From: an uncultured Bifidobacterium sp.
GTDB taxonomy: Bacteria > Actinomycetota > Actinomycetes > Actinomycetales > Bifidobacteriaceae
DNA: 45,079 bases
Assembly (NCBI RefSeq): GCF_949292005.1
Contig: NZ_CASEXV010000027.1
Span: 1 to 45,079 of the forward strand
Reading direction: 5' to 3'
Part shown: piece after piece, positions 1 to 8,182 of the stretch
Layout of the letters: the number at the start of each line of letters is the position of its first letter
Numbering within the stretch: position 1 is the stretch's first letter
Notes under the pieces: model-generated
Database searches by the model: none
Seen by the model: the letters and a program-made list of their open reading frames with translations, nothing else
What the model was told of the DNA's origin: nothing
Made by a program: the position numbers and the translations under genes

Positions 1-54
1 CCCGTCCGACGTGGGCAGTGCGTTCACGAAACGAGGTCAGAGAGGGAGGTAGAT

Positions 55-1341
55 ATGGACTCCGGAAATGCCGCATGGATTCTCACATCCGCGTCATTGG
101 TGTTCCTGATGACGCCCGGCGTTGCGTTCTTCTATGGGGGAATGGTCCGCGCCAAGGCTGTGCTGAACATGCTCATGCTGTCGGTGGGCGCGCTTGCCGT
201 GACGGGTGTCGTATGGATGTTCTGGGGATGGTCGATCGCCTATGCGGGCAACGACATCGGTGGAATATTCGGCGATCCCGCATCGGGCTTCCTGCTCAAG
301 GACGCTGTCGTTGCCAAGGATGGCGTCTTCACCGCCACGGGCCTGAACGGCAACAAATACCCCGTGAGCATCGACGTGGCCTTCCAGCTTGCGTTCGCCA
401 TGATCACCGTGGCGTTGATTTCGGGAGCTCTCGCGGAGCGCATCAAGATGAGCACATGGATGCTTTTCGTGGCTTTGTGGATCACCTTCGACTACGCGCC
501 CATGGCCCACATGGTCTGGAACGGTGGCCTTCTGTCCAGCACTGGTGCGATTTCCACGGCCATTGGCGCCGCCGCCCATGATTTTGCAGGAGGCACGGTC
601 GTCCACATCAACGCCGCAATCGCCGCCTTGGTGATTGTTCTGATTATCGGTAAGCGCAAGGGCTTCGGAACGGAGCCGATTCGTCCGCACAATGTCCCCT
701 TTGTGATGCTCGGCGCGTTCCTTCTGTGGTTTGGATGGTTCGGATTCAACGCAGGCTCTGCCTTCGCGGCCAACGGAACCGCCGGATACGCATGGATCTC
801 GACCACCGCCGCCACGTCGGCCGCAACCCTCAGCTGGCTTTTCACCGAGAAGATTCGCAGTGGCCACTACACGGCCATGGGCGCGGCCTCCGGCATGGTC
901 GCCGGTCTGGTCGCCATCACCCCCGCGGCGGATGTTGTCTCCCCGATCTGGGCCATGGTGCTTGGTGCCATCGCTGGTGTCCTGTGTTGCTTCGCCTGTG
1001 GGCTCAAGTTCAAGCTCGGCTATGACGATTCGCTCGATGTCGTCGGCGTCCATGGCGTCGGCGGTCTGACGGGCACCGTCCTCATCGGTTTCTTCGCCGA
1101 GGGAACGGGACTGTTCGCCGGTGGCGACGGCAAGCAGCTGTTGGTGCAGATCATCATCGCGCTGGTGGCCATCGCCTACTCGGCCGTCATCACCGCGATC
1201 ATCGCCTTCGCGCTGGAGAAGACCATGGGCTGGCGCGTCACCGAGGCGCAGGAGGTCTCCGGGGTCGATCTTGTCGATCAGGGAGAACGTGCTTACGATT
1301 TCGCTGGAATGTCCAGTTCGGTTCTCAAGGAGGTGAAGTGA
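55..1341 (+). CDS. amtB: Ammonium transporter (Amt family)
   Basis: Membrane channel that conducts ammonium/ammonia into the cell. The 428-residue protein has the usual Amt length and about 11 hydrophobic segments. The paired pore histidines are visible at His184 (in GGTVVHINAA) and His333 (in DVVGVHGVGG), as is the conserved FDYAPMAHMVWNGG stretch near residue 145. A GAGGGAGGT ribosome-binding site lies just upstream of the ATG. The PII gene starts 1 bp after the stop, the classic amtB-glnB/K pairing in which PII gates the channel. The native promoter may lie before the window. Family assignment is firm; substrate is inferred from the family. Confidence 0.97.
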   Translation: MDSGNAAWILTSASLVFLMTPGVAFFYGGMVRAKAVLNMLMLSVGALAVTGVVWMFWGWSIAYAGNDIGGIFGDPASGFLLKDAVVAKDGVFTATGLNGNKYPVSIDVAFQLAFAMITVALISGALAERIKMSTWMLFVALWITFDYAPMAHMVWNGGLLSSTGAISTAIGAAAHDFAGGTVVHINAAIAALVIVLIIGKRKGFGTEPIRPHNVPFVMLGAFLLWFGWFGFNAGSAFAANGTAGYAWISTTAATSAATLSWLFTEKIRSGHYTAMGAASGMVAGLVAITPAADVVSPIWAMVLGAIAGVLCCFACGLKFKLGYDDSLDVVGVHGVGGLTGTVLIGFFAEGTGLFAGGDGKQLLVQIIIALVAIAYSAVITAIIAFALEKTMGWRVTEAQEVSGVDLVDQGERAYDFAGMSSSVLKEVK

Positions 1342-1342
1342 G

Positions 1343-1681
1343 ATGAAGCTCATCACAGCGATCATCCAGCCGCATAAGCTCGATGATGTCAAGCAGGCGT
1401 TGTCCGCCGCCGGAGTCCACGGGCTCACTGTGTCGGAGGCGAACGGCTACGGCCGTCAGCGTGGGCACACGGAGGTGTATCGCGGCGCCGAGTACACGGT
1501 CGACCTCATTCCCAAGATTCGCATCGAGGTTCTCGCCGACGATGCTGATGCTGAGACCCTGGTCTCCACCATCGTCAAGGCGGCTGGATCGGGAACCATC
1601 GGCGACGGCAAGGTATGGGTCGCTCCTCTCGACTCCGTCACCCGCGTGCGGACCGGCGAGAACGGCTCCGCCGCAATCTGA
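1343..1681 (+). CDS. glnB: Nitrogen regulatory protein PII
   Basis: Small trimeric signal protein (112 aa, exactly the usual length) that senses ATP/ADP and 2-oxoglutarate and controls partners such as the ammonium channel next door. The T-loop is intact, with Tyr51 in YRGAEY, the residue modified by GlnD in other bacteria. The C-terminal GDGKVWVAPLDSVTRVRTGE region is also typical. It follows amtB by 1 bp, so the two are surely cotranscribed; by context it could be called glnK. A hairpin follows at 1711-1745, before glnD. Confidence 0.96.
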   Translation: MKLITAIIQPHKLDDVKQALSAAGVHGLTVSEANGYGRQRGHTEVYRGAEYTVDLIPKIRIEVLADDADAETLVSTIVKAAGSGTIGDGKVWVAPLDSVTRVRTGENGSAAI

Positions 1682-1710
1682 TGGCGTGTGGCGTCTGATC
1701 TGACGCGTGC

Positions 1711-1745
1711 GAATCCCCGTATGGACGAGTGTCATACGGGGATTC
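1711..1745 (+). terminator. Hairpin between glnB and glnD
   Basis: A perfect 13-bp stem (GAATCCCCGTATG pairing with CATACGGGGATTC) around a 9-nt loop lies 29 bp after the glnB stop. There is no real T-run after it (CTGTAT), so it may act as a weak terminator or processing site that sets PII expression above GlnD rather than as a full stop. Confidence 0.6.
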
Positions 1746-1820
1746 CTGTATCCGCAGCGGTGTGATGGGCATGGTCGTGGACGAACACACGGCGGTCGGT
1801 GTCCGGGAAGTCGGGTTGAC

Positions 1821-3731
1821 ATGGCAAATGCGGTGGATGGTCTGAAGAAGCGTTTCATGGCCTTGGGCAGGCCCGATGCCGACGGTGTGTACAGGGACGG
1901 GGCCGTCAAAAGACGTGAGCGTTCATCTCTTGCGGTTGACGCCATATCACGCCTATGGTCGCAGGCTTGTGAATCGTTGCAGTTCGACGTGCCTACGGAG
2001 GGGATCGCGTTGGCGGCCGTCGGCTCGTTGGCGCGCGGCCAGATGGGTCCCAGCTCCGATCTGGATCTCGTCGTCATCATGGAGCCTCGTGTGCTTAAGG
2101 ACTCGCAAATTTCCGAGTTGACGAACAAACTGTGGTATCCCCTATGGGACTGCGGACTTGATCTTGACCATTCGGTGCGCACCCGGCAGCAATGCGAAAG
2201 CGTGACCGACCAGGACCTCCCCGCGGCCATGGGCTGGCTGGATGTTCTTTCAATCGCGGGAGATGCCGGCTTGGTGGAGCGCACATCGTCGTCCATTCTT
2301 GAGCGCTGGCGGCGGGCGGCGCGCAAACGGCTTCCCGAGCTTTTGGAATCCGCGTCGGCCCGATTGGAGGAGTTCGGTCGAATGCCGTATCTCAACCAGC
2401 CCAATGTCAAGGAGGCGCGGGGGGGGCTGCGTGACTCGGTTCTCGTCTCCGCTCTCGCGGCGTCATGGCTGGCGGACCGGCCGCATGGCGGTTATGACGA
2501 TGCGGTTGGCAGGCTTCTCGACGTGCGCGACTGCATCCATCTCGTTGCTGGCAAGGACACGGATCTTCTTCTCGCGCAGTACCAGCCGTCCGTGGCGCGG
2601 ATGATGGGATTGTGCGATCCCACCCTTCCCGAGCCCGATAGGGCGGTGAACGCGGTCGAGGATTTGCAGACGCTGCTGTCCCGTCTCGGCAGGCGCATCG
2701 CCTTCGCCCTTGATGCCACGGCCTCGCATGCGGAGCACACGGTGACGCATGAGAGGCCGCGCTTCGCCTTCTTCCAGATGATGCGCCCGCAGTCCGCGGG
2801 GCGTCGTGAGGCTCCACGATTCGATGTCATCGCTCCGTCAGTGGCTGAGCATGAACATGAGGTGGTTCTGGCGCCGGGAGTGGATCCCGCGTCGGATGCC
2901 GAGCTGCCGTTGAGGGTGGCGGTCGCGGCGGCGGAGTTTGGTTTGCCCATCAGTCCGGTCACGCTGGTGAATCTGCGCCTGTGTCCGATTCGTGACGATA
3001 TCTGGGATGAGAGTTCCAGAAGCCTCTTCATCCGACTCCTGGCGTCCGGAGATTCGCTTATCCGCGTTTGGGAGGAGATCGATTATGTGGGGATTCCCGG
3101 ACGGTGGATGCCGGAATGGCTGGGCGTGCGCAACCGTCCATCGGCGTCGGCCGCGCATCGGTACACGATCGACCGACACATGGTCGAGGTGGTTTCCAGA
3201 CTGGGAAGGACATCCCCTGATGGAGTGCGCTACGACGATGACCACTACTGCGCTCTTTTGCTGGCCGGTCTGCTGCATGATATCGGCAAAAGGTCGGGAG
3301 TGCGTGACCATGCGGCCGAGGGGGCGAGGCACGCCCCAGTGATTCTGCGTCGCATGGGGTATCCGGAGACGATTGTGGACATGGTCATCGTGCTTGTCCG
3401 TGAGCATCTGACGTTGTCGGAGTTCGCCACGGGTAGGGATCCGGCGGATCGTTCAGCGGCCCAGGAGCTGGCGGACAGGCTGGGCGGCGATCCGGTGATG
3501 CTTGATATGCTGTGCGATCTGACACGTTCCGATGGCTCATCGTTGGGGGCCACCGCGGGCGAGGTGATCAGTCGGCAGTATGGGTGGTCGAGGTGGAGGG
3601 AGACCACGGTGCGGATGATGTACGCCGCCGTGCGAGACGTCATGATGGACTCCTGGGAGACCGACTCTGCGGCCGATGCTGATGGAGATGTCAGTGCATC
3701 CACTGGTCCGAGCGGATCCGCAGACCGTTGA
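1821..3731 (+). CDS. glnD: [Protein-PII] nucleotidyltransferase, ACT-less
   Basis: Bifunctional enzyme that modifies and demodifies the PII T-loop tyrosine in response to nitrogen status. The N-terminal nucleotidyltransferase motif is present (GSLARG from Gly68, then Asp80 and Asp82 in SSDLDL), and an HD hydrolase domain has LLHDIGK with His486/Asp487. I chose the ATG at 1821 because the frame upstream runs through the hairpin at 1711-1745 and does not look coding. The protein is 636 aa and ends about 45 residues after the HD domain, so the two C-terminal ACT domains that sense glutamine in enterobacterial GlnD (about 890 aa) are absent. Whether it uridylylates or adenylylates (as in Corynebacterium) cannot be read from sequence. 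Its 3' end overlaps the convergent MATE gene by 41 bp. Confidence 0.93.
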   Translation: MANAVDGLKKRFMALGRPDADGVYRDGAVKRRERSSLAVDAISRLWSQACESLQFDVPTEGIALAAVGSLARGQMGPSSDLDLVVIMEPRVLKDSQISELTNKLWYPLWDCGLDLDHSVRTRQQCESVTDQDLPAAMGWLDVLSIAGDAGLVERTSSSILERWRRAARKRLPELLESASARLEEFGRMPYLNQPNVKEARGGLRDSVLVSALAASWLADRPHGGYDDAVGRLLDVRDCIHLVAGKDTDLLLAQYQPSVARMMGLCDPTLPEPDRAVNAVEDLQTLLSRLGRRIAFALDATASHAEHTVTHERPRFAFFQMMRPQSAGRREAPRFDVIAPSVAEHEHEVVLAPGVDPASDAELPLRVAVAAAEFGLPISPVTLVNLRLCPIRDDIWDESSRSLFIRLLASGDSLIRVWEEIDYVGIPGRWMPEWLGVRNRPSASAAHRYTIDRHMVEVVSRLGRTSPDGVRYDDDHYCALLLAGLLHDIGKRSGVRDHAAEGARHAPVILRRMGYPETIVDMVIVLVREHLTLSEFATGRDPADRSAAQELADRLGGDPVMLDMLCDLTRSDGSSLGATAGEVISRQYGWSRWRETTVRMMYAAVRDVMMDSWETDSAADADGDVSASTGPSGSADR

Positions 3732-5055
3732 AAACGGCTCTGGGCCCGATAAACAGGACGTTGATGAGCATCCATAGAACGACCATGCGCATGGTGTCGG
3801 TTGTGAGGATCCGTCCGTTGGCCGCGTCGGCCGCTCCCAGGGCGGGGATGTAAACCAGTGCCGTCAGTGTGCAGGTGACGGCCAGATAGCGATAGTCCCG
3901 GGCCCCTATGAGGATGCCATCCAACGCCCACATCCACCCGGCAAGCGGAAGGAAGACGGCCTGCGTGATCATTCCGATGGCGATGAGTCGGACGATCGAG
4001 GGGTTGGGGCTGAACAGCGGCGAGGTGAGCCACGCCAGAGCCAGCATGGCCGCCGCGATGAGCAGCCCGGTGACCAGACCGGCCTTGGATGCCATCGAGA
4101 CGGCCTTGCGGGCCTGGTCACGGTGTCCCGCTCCCAGCTGGAGCGCCACCAGAGCCTGTCCTGAGATGCCGATGGCGTCCAGCATGTTGAGGACGAAGTT
4201 CCATACGGCGTTCACCGACTGGTAGGCGGCCAGGATGTGGTCGCCCATCCGTGCCGCCAGCATCACCGTGCCGACCAGCGCGCACCGCAGCGCGAGGGTG
4301 CGGATGAACAGGGGGCCGCCGTCACCGGCGCTGCTTAGAATCCCTTTCATCCGTGGAGCGAGACGCGCGCCGCCATCGTGGGCCCATCGCAGTGTGGGCA
4401 CCAGCATGATGAGGCAGGTGAGCCATTGCGCGATCAGAGTGGCCACGCCCGACCCCACTATCCCCCAGCCCAGTCCGATCACCATAATCACGTCGAGGAT
4501 GGTGTTCATGGCCGCTCCGCAGACCGCGGCGACAAGAGTCAGACGTGTGCGCTCGAGGCCGCGCAGAATGCCATTGCACGCGTAGACCAGAAGCGCCCCT
4601 GGAAGCCCTCCGATCATGACGAGCAGATAGGCGGTGGCGTTGTCCAGCACCGACCCTTGGGCGCCCAGAAGCGAGCATAGTGGTCTGGCGGTCAGTCCGA
4701 TGATCGCGGCGACCGCCACCCCGATCGCCAGCGCGAGCCACAGCCCGCTGACCCCCTCCTCGAATCCCTCGCGTCGATGTCCGGCACCCATAAGGTGAGC
4801 GACCCGCGAGGTGGTTCCATAGGCCAAAAACACGCAGAGTCCCACGGTGGTGAGGATGATCGTCGATCCTATGGACAGTCCGGCCAGGGCGGAGTCGTTG
4901 ACATGTCCCACGATTGCGGTGTCGATGAGGATGAACACAGGTTCGGCGATGAGTTGGCCGAAGGTGGGGATTGCCATGGCGACGAGCTGGCGGAGCATGT
5001 CACGCGATGATTGCGATGCGGATGCAGGGGAGGACTGGTCGGCGCTGGGGCTCAT
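3691..5055 (-). CDS. MATE family efflux transporter (DinF-like)
   Basis: Cation-coupled multidrug/toxin exporter of the inner membrane. The 454-aa protein has about 12 hydrophobic segments in two pseudo-repeats and the family-typical start RQLVAMAIPTFGQLIAEPVF, with an acidic residue in the first membrane helix. The sequence resembles the DinF branch common in actinobacteria. The ATG at 5055 has no clear ribosome-binding site; a later Met at 4998 is an alternative. The gene converges on glnD and the two coding ends overlap by 41 bp. The substrate is unknown. Confidence 0.92.
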   Translation of the reverse strand: MSPSADQSSPASASQSSRDMLRQLVAMAIPTFGQLIAEPVFILIDTAIVGHVNDSALAGLSIGSTIILTTVGLCVFLAYGTTSRVAHLMGAGHRREGFEEGVSGLWLALAIGVAVAAIIGLTARPLCSLLGAQGSVLDNATAYLLVMIGGLPGALLVYACNGILRGLERTRLTLVAAVCGAAMNTILDVIMVIGLGWGIVGSGVATLIAQWLTCLIMLVPTLRWAHDGGARLAPRMKGILSSAGDGGPLFIRTLALRCALVGTVMLAARMGDHILAAYQSVNAVWNFVLNMLDAIGISGQALVALQLGAGHRDQARKAVSMASKAGLVTGLLIAAAMLALAWLTSPLFSPNPSIVRLIAIGMITQAVFLPLAGWMWALDGILIGARDYRYLAVTCTLTALVYIPALGAADAANGRILTTDTMRMVVLWMLINVLFIGPRAVFNGLRIRSDQWMH

Positions 5056-5203
5056 GCGGCCAGCTTACGGGCGTGGGTGTGCAACCGACGTGGTTGTTTC
5101 ATTCCCACCGTCCCTTTCCTGTGACGGCGCATTACCACAGTGCCGGTGGTATCCGGACCGTCGCACTGCGTCGGGGGGAGTAATCCCCACACTATGCACA
5201 GAG

Positions 5204-5284
5204 TTATCCCCACCATGTGGATAACTCGGGGGATTGTCCTCTGTAAGATGCCTTGAATGTGGATAACTTTTTTTCTTGTCCACA
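5204..5284. promoter_or_regulatory. DnaA-box cluster upstream of dnaB
   Basis: Two exact copies of TGTGGATAA, the complement of the DnaA box TTATCCACA, lie at 5216-5224 and 5258-5266. Two one-mismatch copies flank them in the opposite orientation: TTATCCCCA at 5204-5212 and TTGTCCACA at 5276-5284. A weaker TAATCCCCA sits at 5181. The T-run at 5268-5274 adds a short AT-rich patch. The arrangement suggests DnaA control of dnaB transcription; it is about 90 bp upstream of the start codon. Confidence 0.75.
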
Positions 5285-5364
5285 CGGAAGGTGTCGGAGT
5301 GTCGCCGCTTGAGTACGAGTCTGGCGTTCAGCTGACGGATTCCGGCGGGTCACACCCGGGACCC

Positions 5365-5370
5365 TATACT
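5365..5370 (+). promoter_or_regulatory. dnaB -10 element, probable leaderless start
   Basis: TATACT ends 7 bp before the dnaB ATG, which would put the transcription start on or next to the start codon. No ribosome-binding site is visible before the ATG. No good -35 element is seen at the expected distance. Confidence 0.5.
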
Positions 5371-5377
5371 CATAGGC

Positions 5378-6799
5378 ATGGCAGATGGTGATTCATGGGA
5401 CGATTCTCGGCGGCGGTTGGGTGCGAGTGGCTCCGTGGCGTCGACGACGGCCACGTCCGGCGCTATTTTCGACCGTGTTCCCCCTCATGATGATGAGGCC
5501 GAGATGGCGGTTCTCGGCGGCATGCTGATGAGCAAGGACGCGATCGGCGAGGTCTCGCAGATGCTGTCCACCACCGATTTCTACGAGCCGCGCAATCAGA
5601 CTGTGTACCAATCGGTCGTCGATCTTTTCGCTGCGTCGCAGCCGGTCGATGTGGTTCTTGTCGCGAACCAGCTGCTCAAGGATGGTGATCTTGACAAGGT
5701 GGGAGGAGCCGATTACCTCCACAGCCTTGTCGCGTCGGTTCCTACGGCGGCGAACGCCACGTACTACGCGCAGATAGTGCATCAGCGCGCCATCCTGCGC
5801 AACGTCATCGCCACAGGCACCAAGATCGTGCAGTTGGGGTACTCCGCCGAAGGATCGCAGGCCGAGGATGTGGTGAACATCGCGCAATCCGAGGTCTACG
5901 AGATGAGCGTGGGCAAGGTCCGGCAGGACTATGCGCCCATCGGCAGCGTCGTCCACGACACTCTCGACCAGCTCGACAAGATGCAGAACAATGAGATCGA
6001 GAAGGGCGTCCCCACAGGCTTCCGCGACATCGACGACGTGACCCAGGGGCTTCAGCCCGGCCAGATGATAGTCGTGGCGGGACGCCCCGCGATGGGAAAG
6101 TCGACACTGGGCATCGACTTCGCCCGTTCGGCCGCTTTGCACCACAACATGACGGCTGTAGTCTTCTCGTTGGAGATGAGCAAGGTCGAGCTTGCGCAGC
6201 GCATCATCTCCGCGGAGACGAACATTCCTCTGGTGGCATTGCGGCGGGCCGACGACATCTCCCCCGAACGGTGGAACACACTCAACAACTTCTGGACGCG
6301 CCTGCAGGACGCGCCTTTGTTCATCGATGACAGTCCGAACATGAGCCTTATGGAGATCCGGGCCAAATGCCGTAGGCTCAAGCAGACGAACGACCTCAAA
6401 CTCGTCGTCATCGACTATCTGCAGCTCATGAGCTCCGGGAAGAAGGTCGAAAGCCGGCAGCAGGAGGTCTCCGAGTTCTCCCGGGCGCTCAAGCTTCTCG
6501 CCAAGGAGCTCGAGGTCCCCGTCGTAGCGCTCAGCCAGCTCAACCGTGGACCTGAGATGCGCAACGACCGCAAGCCGCAGCTGTCCGATCTTCGAGAGTC
6601 GGGATCGATTGAACAGGACGCCGACGTGGTCATGCTCGTCCACAGGCCGGATTTCTACGACAAGGAGGACCGTCCAGGGGAGGCCGACATCATCATGGCC
6701 AAGCATCGCAACGGTCCGACCGAGACCTTCCATCTCGCGTTCCTTGGCGCCACGTCGAAGTTCAAGGACATGCCGCAGGACAGTCAACAGGGGGTGTGA
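5378..6799 (+). CDS. dnaB: Replicative DNA helicase
   Basis: Hexameric 5'-3' helicase that unwinds the replication fork. The 473-aa protein has the N-terminal DnaB domain (from PPHDDEAEMAVLGGML at about residue 36), the RecA-like C-terminal domain with Walker A GRPAMGKST at 235-243, and the late motifs LVVIDYLQLMSS and SQLNRGPEMR. No intein interrupts it. About 30 extra residues, Ser/Ala-rich, precede the domain. The start codon follows a -10-like TATACT by 7 bp and has no ribosome-binding site, so a leaderless mRNA is likely. The murT gene starts 1 bp after the stop. Confidence 0.98.
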   Translation: MADGDSWDDSRRRLGASGSVASTTATSGAIFDRVPPHDDEAEMAVLGGMLMSKDAIGEVSQMLSTTDFYEPRNQTVYQSVVDLFAASQPVDVVLVANQLLKDGDLDKVGGADYLHSLVASVPTAANATYYAQIVHQRAILRNVIATGTKIVQLGYSAEGSQAEDVVNIAQSEVYEMSVGKVRQDYAPIGSVVHDTLDQLDKMQNNEIEKGVPTGFRDIDDVTQGLQPGQMIVVAGRPAMGKSTLGIDFARSAALHHNMTAVVFSLEMSKVELAQRIISAETNIPLVALRRADDISPERWNTLNNFWTRLQDAPLFIDDSPNMSLMEIRAKCRRLKQTNDLKLVVIDYLQLMSSGKKVESRQQEVSEFSRALKLLAKELEVPVVALSQLNRGPEMRNDRKPQLSDLRESGSIEQDADVVMLVHRPDFYDKEDRPGEADIIMAKHRNGPTETFHLAFLGATSKFKDMPQDSQQGV

Positions 6800-6800
6800 T

Positions 6801-8165
6801 ATGACGGCGAACGCGATGAACGTCATCACTCCGGCGGTCGGCAGAATGGCGTCGGCGGTCTCACGGTTGACCGGTCATGGGGGCAGCGCGTTCCCGGGGC
6901 TGGTGGCGGAGCGCATCGATCCGGGATTTCTCGCGCGGACACTGTCGCGGCTTCCCTATGGTGTTGTGCTTGTGTCCGGCACGAATGGCAAGACGACCAC
7001 AACGCGCATGATCGCCACCATGCTGGAGGATCTGGGACTGCGCGTCTTCACCAATCCCACGGGGTCGAACTTCACCCGCGGCGTCGCGTCCGCCCTTGTG
7101 GGTGCGGTGGGTCCGATTGGACGCCTGTCGGCAGACATCGCCGTGCTGGAGCTTGACGAGGCGTATGCCGTCCGTTTCGTCGCCCAGATCAGACCGCGGT
7201 ACTCCGTGCTGCTCAATGTGCTGCGCGACCAATTGGACCGATTCGGGGAGATAGACCACACCGCCGACCTGCTGGGTGCCGTGGCGTCCGCGACGACAGG
7301 AGCCGTGGTGCTCAACCGCGAGGATCCGCGTATCGCATCTCTGGCGTCCCGTGCGTCCGATGGAGTGGACGTGAGGTATTTCGGACTCGAGAAGGGACTG
7401 CGCGCGCTGTTCCCCTCCGATGACGACATGCACGACGACGACCTTGGCGAGTCTTCCTCAACGACGTGCGGCGCCGTGCCATCGACCGACCATGCGGACG
7501 CGATTCGCGCGGATGTAACTCTCGCCTCCGTTGGCGACCACAGGGCGACTTTTATCGTCGACGGTCGGGAATCCTCCACCGATGTCAGGCTCGAGGGAGT
7601 GTACAACCTCTACAACGCGGCTGCCGCACTCGCCGCGGTGCGCGCGGTTCTTCGAAGCGTGCCCTCGGAGGGGAAGGGGCCGCATCCGACGGATGAAGAT
7701 GTCGTCAGGGCCTTGTCCGGTGTCACTCCGGCATTCGGCCGCGGCGAGTCGATTGACGTCGACGGAACATCCGTGGAGCTCCTCCTGGTCAAGAACCCCA
7801 TGGGATTCCGCCTGTCCCTGGCGTCCTTTCCGCCACAGGACCACGACACGATGATCGCCATATGCGATGAGTACGCCGACGGTCGGGACATGAGCTGGCT
7901 ATGGGACGTCGATTTCCGCTCCTTGGTTGGTTCCGGCGTCGATATGGTGTCGGGTACGCGGGCCTGGGACATGGCGTTGCGTCTGGAATACGACGACGTG
8001 CCGGTCGGGTCGGTGGACACGGATCTTGAGTCCGCGGTCGAGCGGTTCGTCCGCTTCGATCCCGAAACTCCTAAACACATCTACTGCACGTACACCGCCA
8101 TGCTCCGCGTCCGTTCCGCGCTCGCGAAGGTGGCGTCGGTGGCCCAGGTGGGCGTTGGCCGCTGA
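6801..8165 (+). CDS. murT: Lipid II isoglutaminyl synthase, Mur-ligase subunit
   Basis: ATP-dependent subunit of the MurT/GatD complex that amidates the D-glutamate of the peptidoglycan stem peptide. The 454-aa protein shows the Mur ligase P-loop GTNGKTTTT near residue 61, the ELDEAY segment, and the C-terminal DUF1727 domain with NPMGFRLSL and DEYADGRDMSWLWDVDF. The ATG at 6801 is 1 bp after dnaB, and gatD follows by 17 bp. The four-cysteine zinc ribbon found in the staphylococcal and pneumococcal proteins is not there: the matching stretch, around residues 205-235, is Asp/Ser-rich with a single Cys. Confidence 0.93.
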   Translation: MTANAMNVITPAVGRMASAVSRLTGHGGSAFPGLVAERIDPGFLARTLSRLPYGVVLVSGTNGKTTTTRMIATMLEDLGLRVFTNPTGSNFTRGVASALVGAVGPIGRLSADIAVLELDEAYAVRFVAQIRPRYSVLLNVLRDQLDRFGEIDHTADLLGAVASATTGAVVLNREDPRIASLASRASDGVDVRYFGLEKGLRALFPSDDDMHDDDLGESSSTTCGAVPSTDHADAIRADVTLASVGDHRATFIVDGRESSTDVRLEGVYNLYNAAAALAAVRAVLRSVPSEGKGPHPTDEDVVRALSGVTPAFGRGESIDVDGTSVELLLVKNPMGFRLSLASFPPQDHDTMIAICDEYADGRDMSWLWDVDFRSLVGSGVDMVSGTRAWDMALRLEYDDVPVGSVDTDLESAVERFVRFDPETPKHIYCTYTAMLRVRSALAKVASVAQVGVGR

Positions 8166-8182
8166 CACGGTCGAAGGGAGTC

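Larger units (their letters stand above)
5056..5377. promoter_or_regulatory. Divergent control region, MATE gene / dnaB
   Basis: This 322-bp gene-free stretch separates the outward-facing MATE gene and dnaB. It holds an inverted repeat TACCAC-N7-GTGGTA (5133-5151), a small hairpin CAACC-N5-GGTTG near 5082-5096, the DnaA-box cluster at 5204-5284 and the dnaB -10 element at 5365-5370. No small gene is convincing here. Confidence 0.7.

Noticed and set aside
94..1428. Long open frame on the minus strand opposite amtB and glnB
   Set aside because: It is antisense to two clear genes; its translation is Asp/His/Arg-rich without family motifs. GC-rich codon third positions create such frames.
1707..1820. 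N-terminal extension of GlnD from the ATG at 1707
   Set aside because: It would translate the 13-bp hairpin region, and the extra 38 residues are unlike GlnD N-termini; ATG 1821 fits better.
5056..5377. Replication origin
   Set aside because: The DnaA boxes are real, but there is no dnaA/dnaN/gyr neighbourhood and only a very short AT-rich stretch, so a dnaB control region is the simpler reading.
5393..6829. Long open frame on the minus strand opposite dnaB
   Set aside because: Complete overlap with the well-supported dnaB gene and no recognisable motif.
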